From Bradyrhizobium sp. ORS 285 (GTDB lineage: Bacteria; Pseudomonadota; Alphaproteobacteria; Rhizobiales; Xanthobacteraceae): a DNA stretch of 64,000 nucleotides. The notes under the pieces are model-generated. The model was not told the DNA's origin. It did no database searches and saw nothing but the letters and a program-made list of their open reading frames with translations. The stretch lies in assembly GCF_900176205.1 (NCBI RefSeq), contig NZ_LT859959.1, positions 4,299,001 to 4,363,000 on the forward strand, read 5' to 3'. The translations under genes and the position numbers were made by a program. Positions 26,460 to 37,100 of this stretch are shown here, piece after piece; position 1 is the first letter of the stretch; each line of letters opens with the position of its first letter.

Positions 26460-29400
26460 CGTCGGCATCCGTGCCCCCCGGCAGCACCGCGATCGTCGGC
26501 ATGGCCGGGCGCTTCCCGGGCGCCGCCGACATTGCGGCGTTCTGGTCGCTGCTGCGCGAGGGGCGCGATGGCGTGCGCCGCCTCTCCCGCGACGAACTGA
26601 TCGCGGCCGGACTTCCCGCATCGCTGGTCGACCATCCCGACTATGTCCCAGCCAAGGGACTGATCGAGGAAGGCGACTGCTTCGATGCGGAGTTCTTCGG
26701 CATTGCGCCGCGCGAGGCCGCTTATCTCGATCCGCAGCACCGCTGGTTTCTGCAGAGCTGCTGGCACGCGCTCGAGGATGCCGGCTGCGATCCCGCGACG
26801 TTCAAAGGCTGGATCGGCGTCTTCGCCGGCGAGGCCGAGCAGAGCCACCAGGCAGCCCTGCTCGCGCGCACGCGTGATGTTGTGGAAGCCGCGCAGTCGA
26901 CTCCGATCTTCTTCGGCAACAGCCCCGATTTTCTCGCCACCCGCGTCTCTTACAAGCTCGATCTGCGCGGGCCGAGCCTGACCGTGCAGACGGCCTGCTC
27001 GACCTCGCTTGTCGCGGTTCACCTGGCCTGCCAGTCGCTGCTGACGTTTGAATCCGATCTCGCGCTGGCCGGCGGCGTATCGATCAGCACGCCGAATGCC
27101 GAAGGCTACAGATTCGCCCACGGCTCGGTGGAGTCACCCGACGGCTGCTGCCGGCCGTTCGATGCCGACGCAGCGGGCACCCTGCCCTCGAACGGTGTCG
27201 GCGTCGTCGCGCTCAAGCGGGTCGAGGATGCGCTCGAAGCCGGCGATCGCATCTACGCGCTGATCCGCGGCACCGCGATCAACAATGATGGCGGCCGCAA
27301 GGTCGGCTTCACGGCACCGAGCATCCAGGGTCAGGCCGATGTCCTGACGCTGGCGCGCAAGGTGGCCGGAATCGACTCCGCAGAGATCGGATTCATCGAG
27401 GCGCATGGCACCGGCACCGTGATGGGCGATCCGATCGAGATCGCCGCGCTGGCTGAGGCGTTCGGACCGGCCGAGCCGGGAGCGCCGCGCTGCTGGATCG
27501 GCTCGCTGAAGAGCAATGTCGGACATCTCAAGGCTGCGGCAGGCGTCGCCGGGCTGATCAAGGCGGCGCTCGCGCTCCATCACCGGGAGATTCCGCCGAC
27601 CCTGCACTATCGTAGCGCCAATCCCAAGCTCGAGCTGGGGCGCACGCGGTTTGCCATCAACGACCGTCTAGAGCCATGGACGTCGGATCGCGCGCGGCTC
27701 GCCGCCGTCAGCTCGTTCGGCATCGGCGGCACCAATGCCCATGCCGTGCTGCAGGAAGCGCCTGCGCCGGTCGTTCGCGCGGCGACGAACGAACAGCCAT
27801 TGATCCTGCCGCTCTCCGCACCGGACGATGACGTCGCCGATGCGATGGTCCGCCGGCTCAGTGCCGCGCTGTCGGCATCGCAGCCGCCGGACATCACCGA
27901 TGTCGCCTTCACGCTGCAGACGCGGCGGCGCCATTTCCCCCGGCGGCGCGCCATCGTGGCGGCAACGACCAGCGAAGCGCGCGACATCTGCAACGGCAAT
28001 GGAGCGGTGATCACGAGCCGCGTCGGCGCCACAAAGCGCCCGCTATGCTTCATGTTTCCCGGCCAGGGCGCGGAATTCATCGGCATGGGCAGGGGCCTGC
28101 TCCGCACCGAGCCGCTGTTCAAGGAGGTCGTCGATCGTTGCGCCGCAACCGTCCAGCGGCTGACCGGGACCGAGATCCGGCAAGTGATCGAAAATGGTCG
28201 CGTGGACACGGCCGCCCTCGGCGACACCCGCTGGACCCAGCCGGCGCTGTTCGTGATCGAATATGCGCTCAGCCGACTCCTGATGCATTGGGGGCTCGTC
28301 CCGGCCTGCCTGATCGGTCACAGCATTGGCGAGCTCACCGCGGCCTGCCTTGCCGGGGTCATGTCGGAAGACGCTGCCCTGGCGCTGGTGGTCGCGCGCG
28401 GCGAAGCCATGCAAGCGAGCCCTGACGGCGCGATGCTCGCGGTCGCCTTGAGCGAGGCCGGGATCGGCGAACTAGGCCCAGACCTGCGGCTCGCTGCCGT
28501 CAATGCAGCCACGCAATGCGTGATCTCCGGCACGCCGGAAGCGATTGAACAGCAGGACGCCCGCTGGAGAGCGATGGGCGTGCAGACGCGGAAACTGCCG
28601 GCCGGCCGCGCCTTCCATTCGCACCTGCTGGAGCCCGCACTCGACACATTCAGGTCGACGCTCTCGCAGACGCCATTGGCTGCACCGCGCATCCCCATCG
28701 CCTCGAACGTCCATGGTGGCTGGCTCAGCAACGGAGAAGCTTGCGATCCCGCCTACTGGATCCGCCAGGCGCTCTCGCCGGTGCGCTTCCTGGACGGGTT
28801 GGCCTCCGTGCTGGCGCAGCAACCTCATATCCTGATCGAGGTGGGGCCAGGCAGAACACTGGGCGGCTTTGCGCGTCGGCATGCTGCGCGCACGCCCGAC
28901 ACCGAGATCGTCGCCGTGCTGCCGCAGCCGTCGTCCGCCGACATCGACGAGACACGCGCCACTTACACGGCGCTTGCCGAACTGTACGCGCAGGGCTGCG
29001 AGCTGGATTGGCAGGCCTTCAACGAGGGCCGACAGCGACAGCCGGTGTCACTGCCGCCCTATCCTTTCCGGGCCACCCGCTACGCCGTGGACATGATCGC
29101 CGATCTCGCGCGATCGACGCCGCCGCCTCCTGCCGGCCGACCGTCTGCATCAGGCGAGATCCTGTTTGTGCCGGCCTGGGAGCGCAGGCCGCGGCGTGTT
29201 CCGGATGCGCTGGACGGGACGACCTGGATCGTTGGTGACCCCGAGGGTGACCTCACCCGGACCATCGCCGCCGCCGTCGGCCGTGCCGGAGGACGGCTGA
29301 TGCAGGTGTCGGCGGCTGCCGACCGCGACGAGTTGACCGCGCACCTGCGTGCCGGCGTTCCCGACCGTATCGTGCACCTCGCGCTGCGGCAAGAAGTGAG

Positions 29401-30850
29401 CGGCGATGCACGCGAACGCGGCTATCAGTCACTGCTCCGGATCGGAGCTGCACTGGGAGCCGCCAACGTCGCGGCACTGATCGACCTGATCGTTCTCGCA
29501 CGCGATGTGTTCGCGGTGGACAACGCGGATCGCCCCGATCCCGAGGTCGCCCTGATGCTCGGGCCGGCCATCGTATTGGGTCAGGAACAGCCGAACGTCA
29601 CCGTGCGCATCATCGATGTCGGCCGTGACGTGCGAGACACTGCTGTGGTCACCGCCTGCGCCGCGTCGGGCGCTTCCGTCTCTGCCTTGCGGGGCGACCG
29701 CGTATTGGAACGCAGCTTCCGTCCGGTCGGCAGCATCGATCACACCGCCAAGCTCGACGGCCACTATCTCATCACCGGCGGTCTCGGCCGGCTCGGCCTG
29801 ACCGTGGCGCGCGAGCTCGCCAGCCGGCATGGCGCCCGCCTGTCGCTGCTCGGCCGCTCGGTGCCCAATGACATTGCCAGCCGGCTTGACGGCATTACGA
29901 CCCACGGCGGATCTGCCCAGACGTTCTCGTGCGACGTCACAGACATCGACGCGCTTGCCAAGACGGTTTCCGTCGCCGAAGCGACGTTTGGGCCGCTCGA
30001 CGGCGTCATCCACATGGCCGCCGAGACCCGCGCCTTCGCATCCATTCCCGACACTGACGGCGCCAGGTCGAAGCGTATGCTCGCGGCAAAAGTCGCAGGC
30101 GTGCAGGCGCTCGACAACGTGCTCGGCCGGCGAGAGCTGAGCGTGCGCATCCTGATGTCATCGCTCGCCTCGCTGCTCGGCGGGCTCGGCTTCTCATCCT
30201 ACGCGGCCGCGAATGCCTGGCTCGATGCCTATGCAGAGCGTGATGGCCGCTGGGCTTCGCTGTGCTGGGACGCGTGGTCGGAAGGATTGAAGGCTGACGA
30301 CGTTGCGTCGGCGGGCTACGCGCTCACGACGTCGCAGGCGATCGACGCCATCGAGCGTGTCGTGGCCGGAGGATTGACTGGCCAGCTCGTCGTCTGCGGC
30401 GGTGATCTCGACGAACGCCTTGCGCGCTGGACTGCATTGGCCCGACAGGCCACCACCGCGAACGATGCTATCTTCGACGATGCGACGGATCGCGCGCACG
30501 GCATTCGCGACATCTTCGCCGAGGTGCTCGGGCGCTCCGATCTGCCTCACGACGGTGATTTCTTCGATCTCGGCGGCGACTCGCTTCAGGCCATCCAGGT
30601 CGTCTCGCGCCTGCGGCTGCGCTTCGCATTGCCGGTCACACCCGATCTGTTGTTCGCGCACACCACTCCGGTTCAGCTCGCGGCCGCGCTCGATCATCTC
30701 GCGGCTGCGCAGCCGCCGGGTGCGGCCACCCCTGCTGTCGATCTGGTCCGCCCGGTGAGCGAGGAGGCCCGCCGCATGGTCGAAGTGATGTCGGGCGATG
30801 AAGTCAACCGGATGCTGGAGCGGCTACTGGCGGAGGGGCAACCCACATGA
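26456..30850 (+). CDS. Type I polyketide synthase module, KS-AT-KR-ACP (first)
   Basis: A 1464-residue single extension module. The KS (about 10-430) has Cys181 in QTACSTSL, His317 in EAHGTGT and His357 in NVGHL. The AT (about 530-835) has Ser623 in GHSIGE and His721 in GRAFHSH; both motifs favour malonyl-CoA over methylmalonyl-CoA. The KR (about 950-1345) has the NADPH loop ITGGLGRLG from residue 1103 and Tyr1249 in SSYAAAN. The ACP (about 1345-1415) carries Ser1376 in DLGGDSL. DH and ER are absent, so the added C2 unit is left as a beta-hydroxyl. The C-terminal helix (MLERLLAEG) probably docks to the next NRPS. Overlaps of 4 bases at both ends couple it to its neighbours. Confidence 0.93.
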   Translation: MTSASVPPGSTAIVGMAGRFPGAADIAAFWSLLREGRDGVRRLSRDELIAAGLPASLVDHPDYVPAKGLIEEGDCFDAEFFGIAPREAAYLDPQHRWFLQSCWHALEDAGCDPATFKGWIGVFAGEAEQSHQAALLARTRDVVEAAQSTPIFFGNSPDFLATRVSYKLDLRGPSLTVQTACSTSLVAVHLACQSLLTFESDLALAGGVSISTPNAEGYRFAHGSVESPDGCCRPFDADAAGTLPSNGVGVVALKRVEDALEAGDRIYALIRGTAINNDGGRKVGFTAPSIQGQADVLTLARKVAGIDSAEIGFIEAHGTGTVMGDPIEIAALAEAFGPAEPGAPRCWIGSLKSNVGHLKAAAGVAGLIKAALALHHREIPPTLHYRSANPKLELGRTRFAINDRLEPWTSDRARLAAVSSFGIGGTNAHAVLQEAPAPVVRAATNEQPLILPLSAPDDDVADAMVRRLSAALSASQPPDITDVAFTLQTRRRHFPRRRAIVAATTSEARDICNGNGAVITSRVGATKRPLCFMFPGQGAEFIGMGRGLLRTEPLFKEVVDRCAATVQRLTGTEIRQVIENGRVDTAALGDTRWTQPALFVIEYALSRLLMHWGLVPACLIGHSIGELTAACLAGVMSEDAALALVVARGEAMQASPDGAMLAVALSEAGIGELGPDLRLAAVNAATQCVISGTPEAIEQQDARWRAMGVQTRKLPAGRAFHSHLLEPALDTFRSTLSQTPLAAPRIPIASNVHGGWLSNGEACDPAYWIRQALSPVRFLDGLASVLAQQPHILIEVGPGRTLGGFARRHAARTPDTEIVAVLPQPSSADIDETRATYTALAELYAQGCELDWQAFNEGRQRQPVSLPPYPFRATRYAVDMIADLARSTPPPPAGRPSASGEILFVPAWERRPRRVPDALDGTTWIVGDPEGDLTRTIAAAVGRAGGRLMQVSAAADRDELTAHLRAGVPDRIVHLALRQEVSGDARERGYQSLLRIGAALGAANVAALIDLIVLARDVFAVDNADRPDPEVALMLGPAIVLGQEQPNVTVRIIDVGRDVRDTAVVTACAASGASVSALRGDRVLERSFRPVGSIDHTAKLDGHYLITGGLGRLGLTVARELASRHGARLSLLGRSVPNDIASRLDGITTHGGSAQTFSCDVTDIDALAKTVSVAEATFGPLDGVIHMAAETRAFASIPDTDGARSKRMLAAKVAGVQALDNVLGRRELSVRILMSSLASLLGGLGFSSYAAANAWLDAYAERDGRWASLCWDAWSEGLKADDVASAGYALTTSQAIDAIERVVAGGLTGQLVVCGGDLDERLARWTALARQATTANDAIFDDATDRAHGIRDIFAEVLGRSDLPHDGDFFDLGGDSLQAIQVVSRLRLRFALPVTPDLLFAHTTPVQLAAALDHLAAAQPPGAATPAVDLVRPVSEEARRMVEVMSGDEVNRMLERLLAEGQPT

Positions 30851-33800
30851 CCGCCGCGCGGCTCACGCCAGACATGGCCAAGATGTCCGCGGCAGAGCAG
30901 CGCGCCCTGCTGACGCAACTGCTGAGCCGCCGCACCGATCAGCCGCACAGCTACCCGCTCTCATTTGCGCAGCAGCGGCTGTGGTTTCTCGACCGGCTCA
31001 ATGCCGGCAGCCCGGCTTACAACATCCCGGGCGCCTTTGACCTGTCAGGGCCGCTCGACGTCGCCGCCCTGACGGAGGCGCTGAATGACCTGGTCGCGCG
31101 GCACGCGCCGCTACGCACCGTCTTTGCCGAGATCGACGGCAAGCCCGTGCAGACTGTGCTGCCCACGCTTCACGTCGCGCTGCCGCTCGTCGATGCGGTC
31201 GATGAGGATGCCGCCCGGAGCCTGGTCGACGCTGAAGTGGCCAAGCCGTTCGATCTACGCGAGACAGTGTTCAGAGCCAGGCTGATCCGCCTGACCCCAT
31301 ATCGTCACGTCCTCATCGTCGTGCTCCATCACATCTGCGCCGATGGCTGGTCGCTCGCGGTTTTCAATCGCGATCTCGCTGCCGCCTATGCGGCGCGCCG
31401 GGATGGCCAGGATCCGAACCTTGCCCCCCTCGGGACAGACTATGCGAGCTTCAGCGTGGCGCAGCGAACCGCGCTCAGCGGCACGCGGCTGCACCATCTG
31501 CTCGATTTCTGGAAGGCCAAGCTTGCCGGTCTGCCTGTGATCGACCTGCCGCTCGACCGGCCGCGGCCCGCGCTCGCAAAGCTGCGTGGCGACTCGATCG
31601 ATGTCAGCCTCGAACCGGATCTGATCGCCGCGGCGAGCGAGTTGGCGCGGCAGCAGTCGACGACGCTCTATTGCGTGCTGCTCGCCGCATTCCGCGCCGT
31701 GCTCGGCCGGATCGCGGGCCAGACCGATTTCGCGATTGGAGCGCCCGTGGCTGGACGAACCGATCCTGCGCTGGAGAATCTGATCGGCTTCTTCGTCAAT
31801 ACGCTGGCGATCCGGGTCGATCTCGCGCAGGCGAAGGATTTCAGCCATCTCGTCCGCCTCACCAGGGAGACGATGATCCAGGCCCAGGCGCGTCAGGACC
31901 TGCCATTTGAGAAGCTGGTCGATGACCTGAACCTGCCGCGGGACACCAGCCGCAATCCGCTGGTGCAGGTGCTGTTCGCGCTGCAGAATGCGCCGATGCT
32001 GCCGCTGCAGCTCGAAGGCCTGTCGACAGCCGCGTTTCCGTATCGACTGCCCGCGGCGCGCTTCGATCTCGAGCTGCATCTGTGGGACGGCCGGCAGAGC
32101 TGGACCGGCGCGCGCGATGTGGACGCCGGGCTGACTGGCACCTTGTTCTACAACAGCGATCTGTTCGATCGCGCGACGATGACGGACCTGCTCAGGATGC
32201 TGAAGGTCTGGCTCGCGGCCGCGCTTGCGACGCCAGACCGTCCGCTCGCCAGCTATCCGCTGCTTGATGCGGCCGCACAGGCCGGCATCATCGCGACCGG
32301 CGATGGCGGTCCGGCGCCGGATGTTGACCTGCCCGCGCTGCTGGAAAAAGCGCGCGTGCGTTTTGGCGAACGCTGCGCGTTACACGACGGGTGCGGCCAA
32401 GATCTCACCTATGATCAGCTCTACGATCGTGCCGACCGGATCGGATCGGCGCTCTGCGCACGGGGCCTCACCGCCGGAGACGTCGTCGCGCTGGTGCTCC
32501 CCCGTGGCCGCGATCTTGTCGCCGCCATGCTGGCTTGCGCCCGCTTCGGCTTCCCGTTTGCGCCTGTCGATCCTGAGCTGCCGCCGCTCCGCCTCACGCA
32601 GCAGATCGCGCTCGCCGGTGCCGCGCTAGTGCTCTGCGCAGACGAACATGGGGCCGACGCGGCGATCAGTGCGTCGTGCACGACGATCGGCACCTTGATC
32701 GGCAACATCGGCCGCGACGTCATTGCCCGACCCAACGCGCGCAATCACGCCCCGCTCTACATCGTGTTCACCTCGGGTTCGACCGGCACGCCGAAGGGCG
32801 TCCGTATGCCGATGCGCGCCTTTGCCAACTTGATGGCCTCTCAGCTCGCCATCCGCCCGCAGCCGATGCGGACGCTGCTGGCCTCTGCGGTCGGCTTCGA
32901 CGTTGCTATCCAGGAGGTACTGTTCACGCTGTCGACGGGCGGTGTGCTGATCCCGGCAACGGAGGCGCAACGGCGCGATCCGCAGCAACTCGCTGCGCTG
33001 ATCGCACGAGAGCAGATCGAGCGCGTCTTTCTCCCTTTCCCGCTCATTGCGCTGCTGGCGCGCGGCGTCGTCACTTCCGGGCAACGCCTTGTATCGCTGC
33101 GCGAGATCATCACGGCGGGTGAGCAGCCCCACCTCACCGACGAGGTCCGGCGTCTTTTCACAGGGCATCCGGGCCTGCGGCTGATCAATCAGTACGGTCC
33201 CGCCGAGACCCATGTGGTGAGCGAGGAAGTGCTCGACGGCGATGCCTCGCACTGGCCCATGCTGCCGTCGGCAGGGCGCGCGCTCCCGGGCAATCGCCTG
33301 TATGTCCTCGATGCAGAAGCCCGGCTACAGCCCTACGGCCTTGCCGGCGAACTCTGCATTGCCGGCGTTCAGGTTGCCGATGGCTATCTCGGCGGCGGCG
33401 CCTTGGCGGATCGCTTCGTCGCTGATCCGTTCGCCGCCGACGCCCGCATGTATCGCACCGGCGATCTCGTCAAGCTGAACCGCGATGGGCGTCTCGCATT
33501 CCTGGGCCGGCGCGACAACCAGATCAAGATCCGGGGCTACCGCGTCGAACCGGGCGAGATCGAGGTGGTGCTCGCCGCTCATCCCGGCGTTACCGATTGC
33601 GCTGTCGTCGCCGAGCGCGATGGGGGCGGCCACCGCCACCTCGTCGCCTGCGTCGTTCCCGGCTCACCGGCTTTTGTGCCGCATGCCCTGCGTGACTGGC
33701 TGCGGCCCCGCCTGCCCGACTACATGATGCCGGCGCGCTTCCTGCAACTCGATGCGCTCCCCTTGTCTGCCAACGGCAAGGTCGACCGCGCCGCGCTGAC

Positions 33801-34146
33801 TGCTGCCGGCCGACCATTCGCCTCGTCGTCGCTGGACCAACCCGCGCCGCGCAGCGCGACCGAACAAGCGATCGCTGCGATCTGGAGCGCTGTGCTCCGC
33901 CGCGACGACGTCGACGTCGACAGCACCTTCTTCGAGCTCGGCGGCAATTCGCTGCTGCTGGTGGAGGCCTACGACAAACTGGTGAGCAGCTTTGCCGTGC
34001 CGCTCGCCATCGCCGACCTGTTCCAGTTTCCGACGGTGGCGGCGCTGGCGCGTCACATCGATGCGGCCGCGCAGCCGGCCGCCGTCAGCACCGCGACCGG
34101 AATCCGCGGGCGTGCGCTGCGCATGCGCGGAGAGGGCTTGCGATGA
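30847..34146 (+). CDS. NRPS module C-A-T, predicted proline-activating
   Basis: A 1099-residue single module. The C domain (about 35-460) has the catalytic HHICADG (His161-Gly167). The A domain (about 480-975) has A3 FTSGSTGTPKG and A10 ANGKVDRAAL. The T domain carries Ser1035 in ELGGNSL. Reading the specificity positions by eye against GrsA (FDVAIQE, FLPF, IITAGE, NQYGPAETHVV) gives roughly D-V-Q-F-I-A-Q-V-V. This resembles proline codes (DVQ-I-AHV), with Gln where His is usual. The N-terminal AEQRALLTQLLSRR helix looks like a docking partner for the PKS tail. The Arg-rich C-terminus RGRALRMRGEGLR resembles that of the other NRPS that appears to precede a PKS. Confidence 0.9.
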   Translation: MTAARLTPDMAKMSAAEQRALLTQLLSRRTDQPHSYPLSFAQQRLWFLDRLNAGSPAYNIPGAFDLSGPLDVAALTEALNDLVARHAPLRTVFAEIDGKPVQTVLPTLHVALPLVDAVDEDAARSLVDAEVAKPFDLRETVFRARLIRLTPYRHVLIVVLHHICADGWSLAVFNRDLAAAYAARRDGQDPNLAPLGTDYASFSVAQRTALSGTRLHHLLDFWKAKLAGLPVIDLPLDRPRPALAKLRGDSIDVSLEPDLIAAASELARQQSTTLYCVLLAAFRAVLGRIAGQTDFAIGAPVAGRTDPALENLIGFFVNTLAIRVDLAQAKDFSHLVRLTRETMIQAQARQDLPFEKLVDDLNLPRDTSRNPLVQVLFALQNAPMLPLQLEGLSTAAFPYRLPAARFDLELHLWDGRQSWTGARDVDAGLTGTLFYNSDLFDRATMTDLLRMLKVWLAAALATPDRPLASYPLLDAAAQAGIIATGDGGPAPDVDLPALLEKARVRFGERCALHDGCGQDLTYDQLYDRADRIGSALCARGLTAGDVVALVLPRGRDLVAAMLACARFGFPFAPVDPELPPLRLTQQIALAGAALVLCADEHGADAAISASCTTIGTLIGNIGRDVIARPNARNHAPLYIVFTSGSTGTPKGVRMPMRAFANLMASQLAIRPQPMRTLLASAVGFDVAIQEVLFTLSTGGVLIPATEAQRRDPQQLAALIAREQIERVFLPFPLIALLARGVVTSGQRLVSLREIITAGEQPHLTDEVRRLFTGHPGLRLINQYGPAETHVVSEEVLDGDASHWPMLPSAGRALPGNRLYVLDAEARLQPYGLAGELCIAGVQVADGYLGGGALADRFVADPFAADARMYRTGDLVKLNRDGRLAFLGRRDNQIKIRGYRVEPGEIEVVLAAHPGVTDCAVVAERDGGGHRHLVACVVPGSPAFVPHALRDWLRPRLPDYMMPARFLQLDALPLSANGKVDRAALTAAGRPFASSSLDQPAPRSATEQAIAAIWSAVLRRDDVDVDSTFFELGGNSLLLVEAYDKLVSSFAVPLAIADLFQFPTVAALARHIDAAAQPAAVSTATGIRGRALRMRGEGLR

Positions 34147-37100
34147 CCGGGAGCTCCTTGAGCGCGCGTGAGGCCATCGCCGTGATCGGCATGGCCGGTC
34201 GTTTCCCCGGCGCTGACGATGTCGAGACATTCTGGCGCAATCTGCAAGCCGGCGTCGAATCCGTGCGCCCCTTGAGTGACGACGACCTCGTCAAGGCCGG
34301 CGTTCCCGCCTCACTGTCCACCCGACCGGACTATGTGCGCGCCAAGGCCGTGCTCGACGACGCCGACTGTTTCGATCATGAGTTCTTCGGCTATTCGCCG
34401 CGCGAAGCCATGCTGATGGATCCGCAGCATCGGCTGCTGCTCCAGGTCGGCCATGCCGCGCTCGAAAGCGCTGGCTATCGCAAGGGCGGCATCGCCGGCT
34501 GGACCGGGGTGTTCGCCGGCGCCGCCCGTGCGGGCTATTGGCTGTCAAACCTCACCGACAATCCGCGCGCGGCCGAAGGCGACGACCAGATCTTCATCGG
34601 CAACGAGAAGGACTTTCTCGCCACCCGGCTTGCCTTCAAGCTCGACCTGCACGGACCGGCCGTCGACGTCCAGACGGGGTGCTCGACGTCACTGGTCGCT
34701 GTCCACATGGCATGCCGCGCTCTGCTGGCCTTCGAATGCGACGTCGCGCTGGCCGGCGGCGTCACCGTCAGCCTGCCGCTCACGGGCGGCTACCTGCATC
34801 AGGAAGGATCTGTGCTGGCCCGCGACGGCCATTGCCGGCCGTTCGATGCGGCGGGCGACGGCATCGTTCCCGGCAACGCCGCCGCGATGGTCCTTTTGAA
34901 GCGCCTGTCGGAAGCGGTCGCCGATGGCGACATGATCCATGCCGTGATCCGCGGCAGCGCCATCAACAATGATGGCGGACGCAAGATGAGCTTCACCGCG
35001 CCGAGCGTCGAAGGACAGGCCGAGGCTGTGCTGCTGGCGCAGCAGCTTGCCGGCATCACGGCCGACGAGATCGGACTGATCGAGGCCCATGGAACGGGAA
35101 CGCGGCTCGGCGACCCCATCGAGGTCAGCGCGCTCACGCAGGCGTTTCGCGAGACGACGCAGCGGAACGGCTTCTGCGCGCTGGGCAGCCTGAAGGGCAA
35201 TGTCGGTCATCTCGATGCCGCCGCCGGCGCCGCCGGGCTGATCAAGGCGGTGTGCGCCGTGCGCGACGGCATCATTCCGCCGACCATCAACGTCAACACG
35301 CCCAACCCTGCGATCAACTTCGCCGGCAGTCCGTTCTATCTGGCCACTGAAGCCAAGACATGGCCGGAGGCGGTGCGCCGCGCCGGCGTCAGCGCCTTCG
35401 GCATCGGCGGCACCAACGCGCATGTCATCGTCGAGAGCTTTACGCCGACGCGCGCGACAGGACGAGATGGCAGCTGGCGCGTGCTGCCCTTCTCGGCACG
35501 CGACGAGGATGGCTTCACTCGGCTGAGCACGGCGCTCGCTGACCGTCTTGCCGACGGACAGATCACGCTCGCCGACGCTGCCTACACGCAGCAAGCCGGA
35601 CGCACGGCTCACGACCAGCGCGGCGCGATCATCGCACGCGATGCGGCCGAGGCGGCAGCGGCGTTGCGAGGCGACAGTGGCAGTCGCCGCGTATCGGCCC
35701 GGGCGTTGATGCGGCCCAAATGCGCTTTCCTGTTTCCGGGCGGCGGTGTCGCCTATCCCGGCATGGCGCGCGGACTGCTCGCGCAGGAGCCAGCATTCCG
35801 AGAGGCATTGCTGGAGGTCGCGGCGCATCTCAGCACGGCGGGGGCCGATGTGCTGCCGCTGATCCGCGATGCGTCCGACACGCCTGCCGATCGCAGCGCT
35901 CGGATCACCCTGCCCGCCACTTTCGCTGTCTCCTACGCGCTGGGCCGGCTGTGGCAGGCGCGCGGCGTCAAAGCCGACATCATGCTCGGCCACAGCCTCG
36001 GCGAATATGCTGCCGCAACGCTCGCTGGCGTGTTCACGCTGGCAGAAGCCGCACGGATCGTGGCGTTACGCTCGGCGCTGCAGGATGCGAATGCCGGCGG
36101 CGCCATGCTGGCCATCATGGGGTCGAGCGAAGCCGCAATGGCACTGGCAGGCCCGGAGGTCGATCTCGCCGCCATCAATGGCCCCGATCTGTGCACCGTC
36201 TCAGGACCACACGCCGCCATCGATCAGCTCGAACGCAAGCTCGACGCGTACGGCCTGCGCAGCCAGCGCCTCGTTCTCAACGTCGGCGGCCACTCCCGTG
36301 CGATCGACGCTGTCATGCCGGAGTTCAGGACTGTGTTTGCGGGCGTGCCGCAGCGTGCGCCATCATGCCCTATCATCTCCAGCCTGACCGGCGACTGGCT
36401 TCGCGCCGGCGAGCTGACGCCCGACTACTGGGTCACGCATCTGCGCCACACCGTCCGCTTCGACCGCGCGCTCGCCACGCTGTTGCGCGAGCCCGACCTG
36501 GTGCTGATCGAGTGCGGTCCGGGCGAGGCTTGCACGATGCTGGCCGCACAGCATCCAGCCTCCAGCACGAGCCATCATCGCGTGATCTCGGTGCGAAAGG
36601 CCGGAGCCGCCGATGATGATAAGGCCGTGCTGCTGACCGCGGCCGCGCAGCTTTGGTGCTCCGGCGTCGAAGTCGATCTCTCCGCGACAGCCGGCGTCGC
36701 CGACGGTGTTCGCGTGCCACTGCCGACCTATCCGTTTCAGCGCAACCGACTCTGGATCGACGCCCCGGCACCCGGCCAGCGCAGCAGCGCCGCAACTGAC
36801 AAGCCGATTGACGATTGGTTCTATCTGCCTGCCTGGCGCAGGGCGCTGCCGCCTGTGGCGCGAACCGACGCTGCTTCCGGCGCTGCGCTGGTGTTCGACG
36901 ACGGCAGCGCCATTGCTGCCGGCGTTATCGACGGACTGCGCATGGCCGGGCATGATCCCGTGCTGCGCGTGCGCCCCGGTGACGGTTTCACCATCGACGA
37001 GCAGGATGTCTTCCAGGTTCGCCCGGGATCAGCCGAGGATCTCGGCCTGCTGCTGATCGCGGCCGGCGCAGCGCCTGCGCTGGCGGTCCATCTCTGGAGT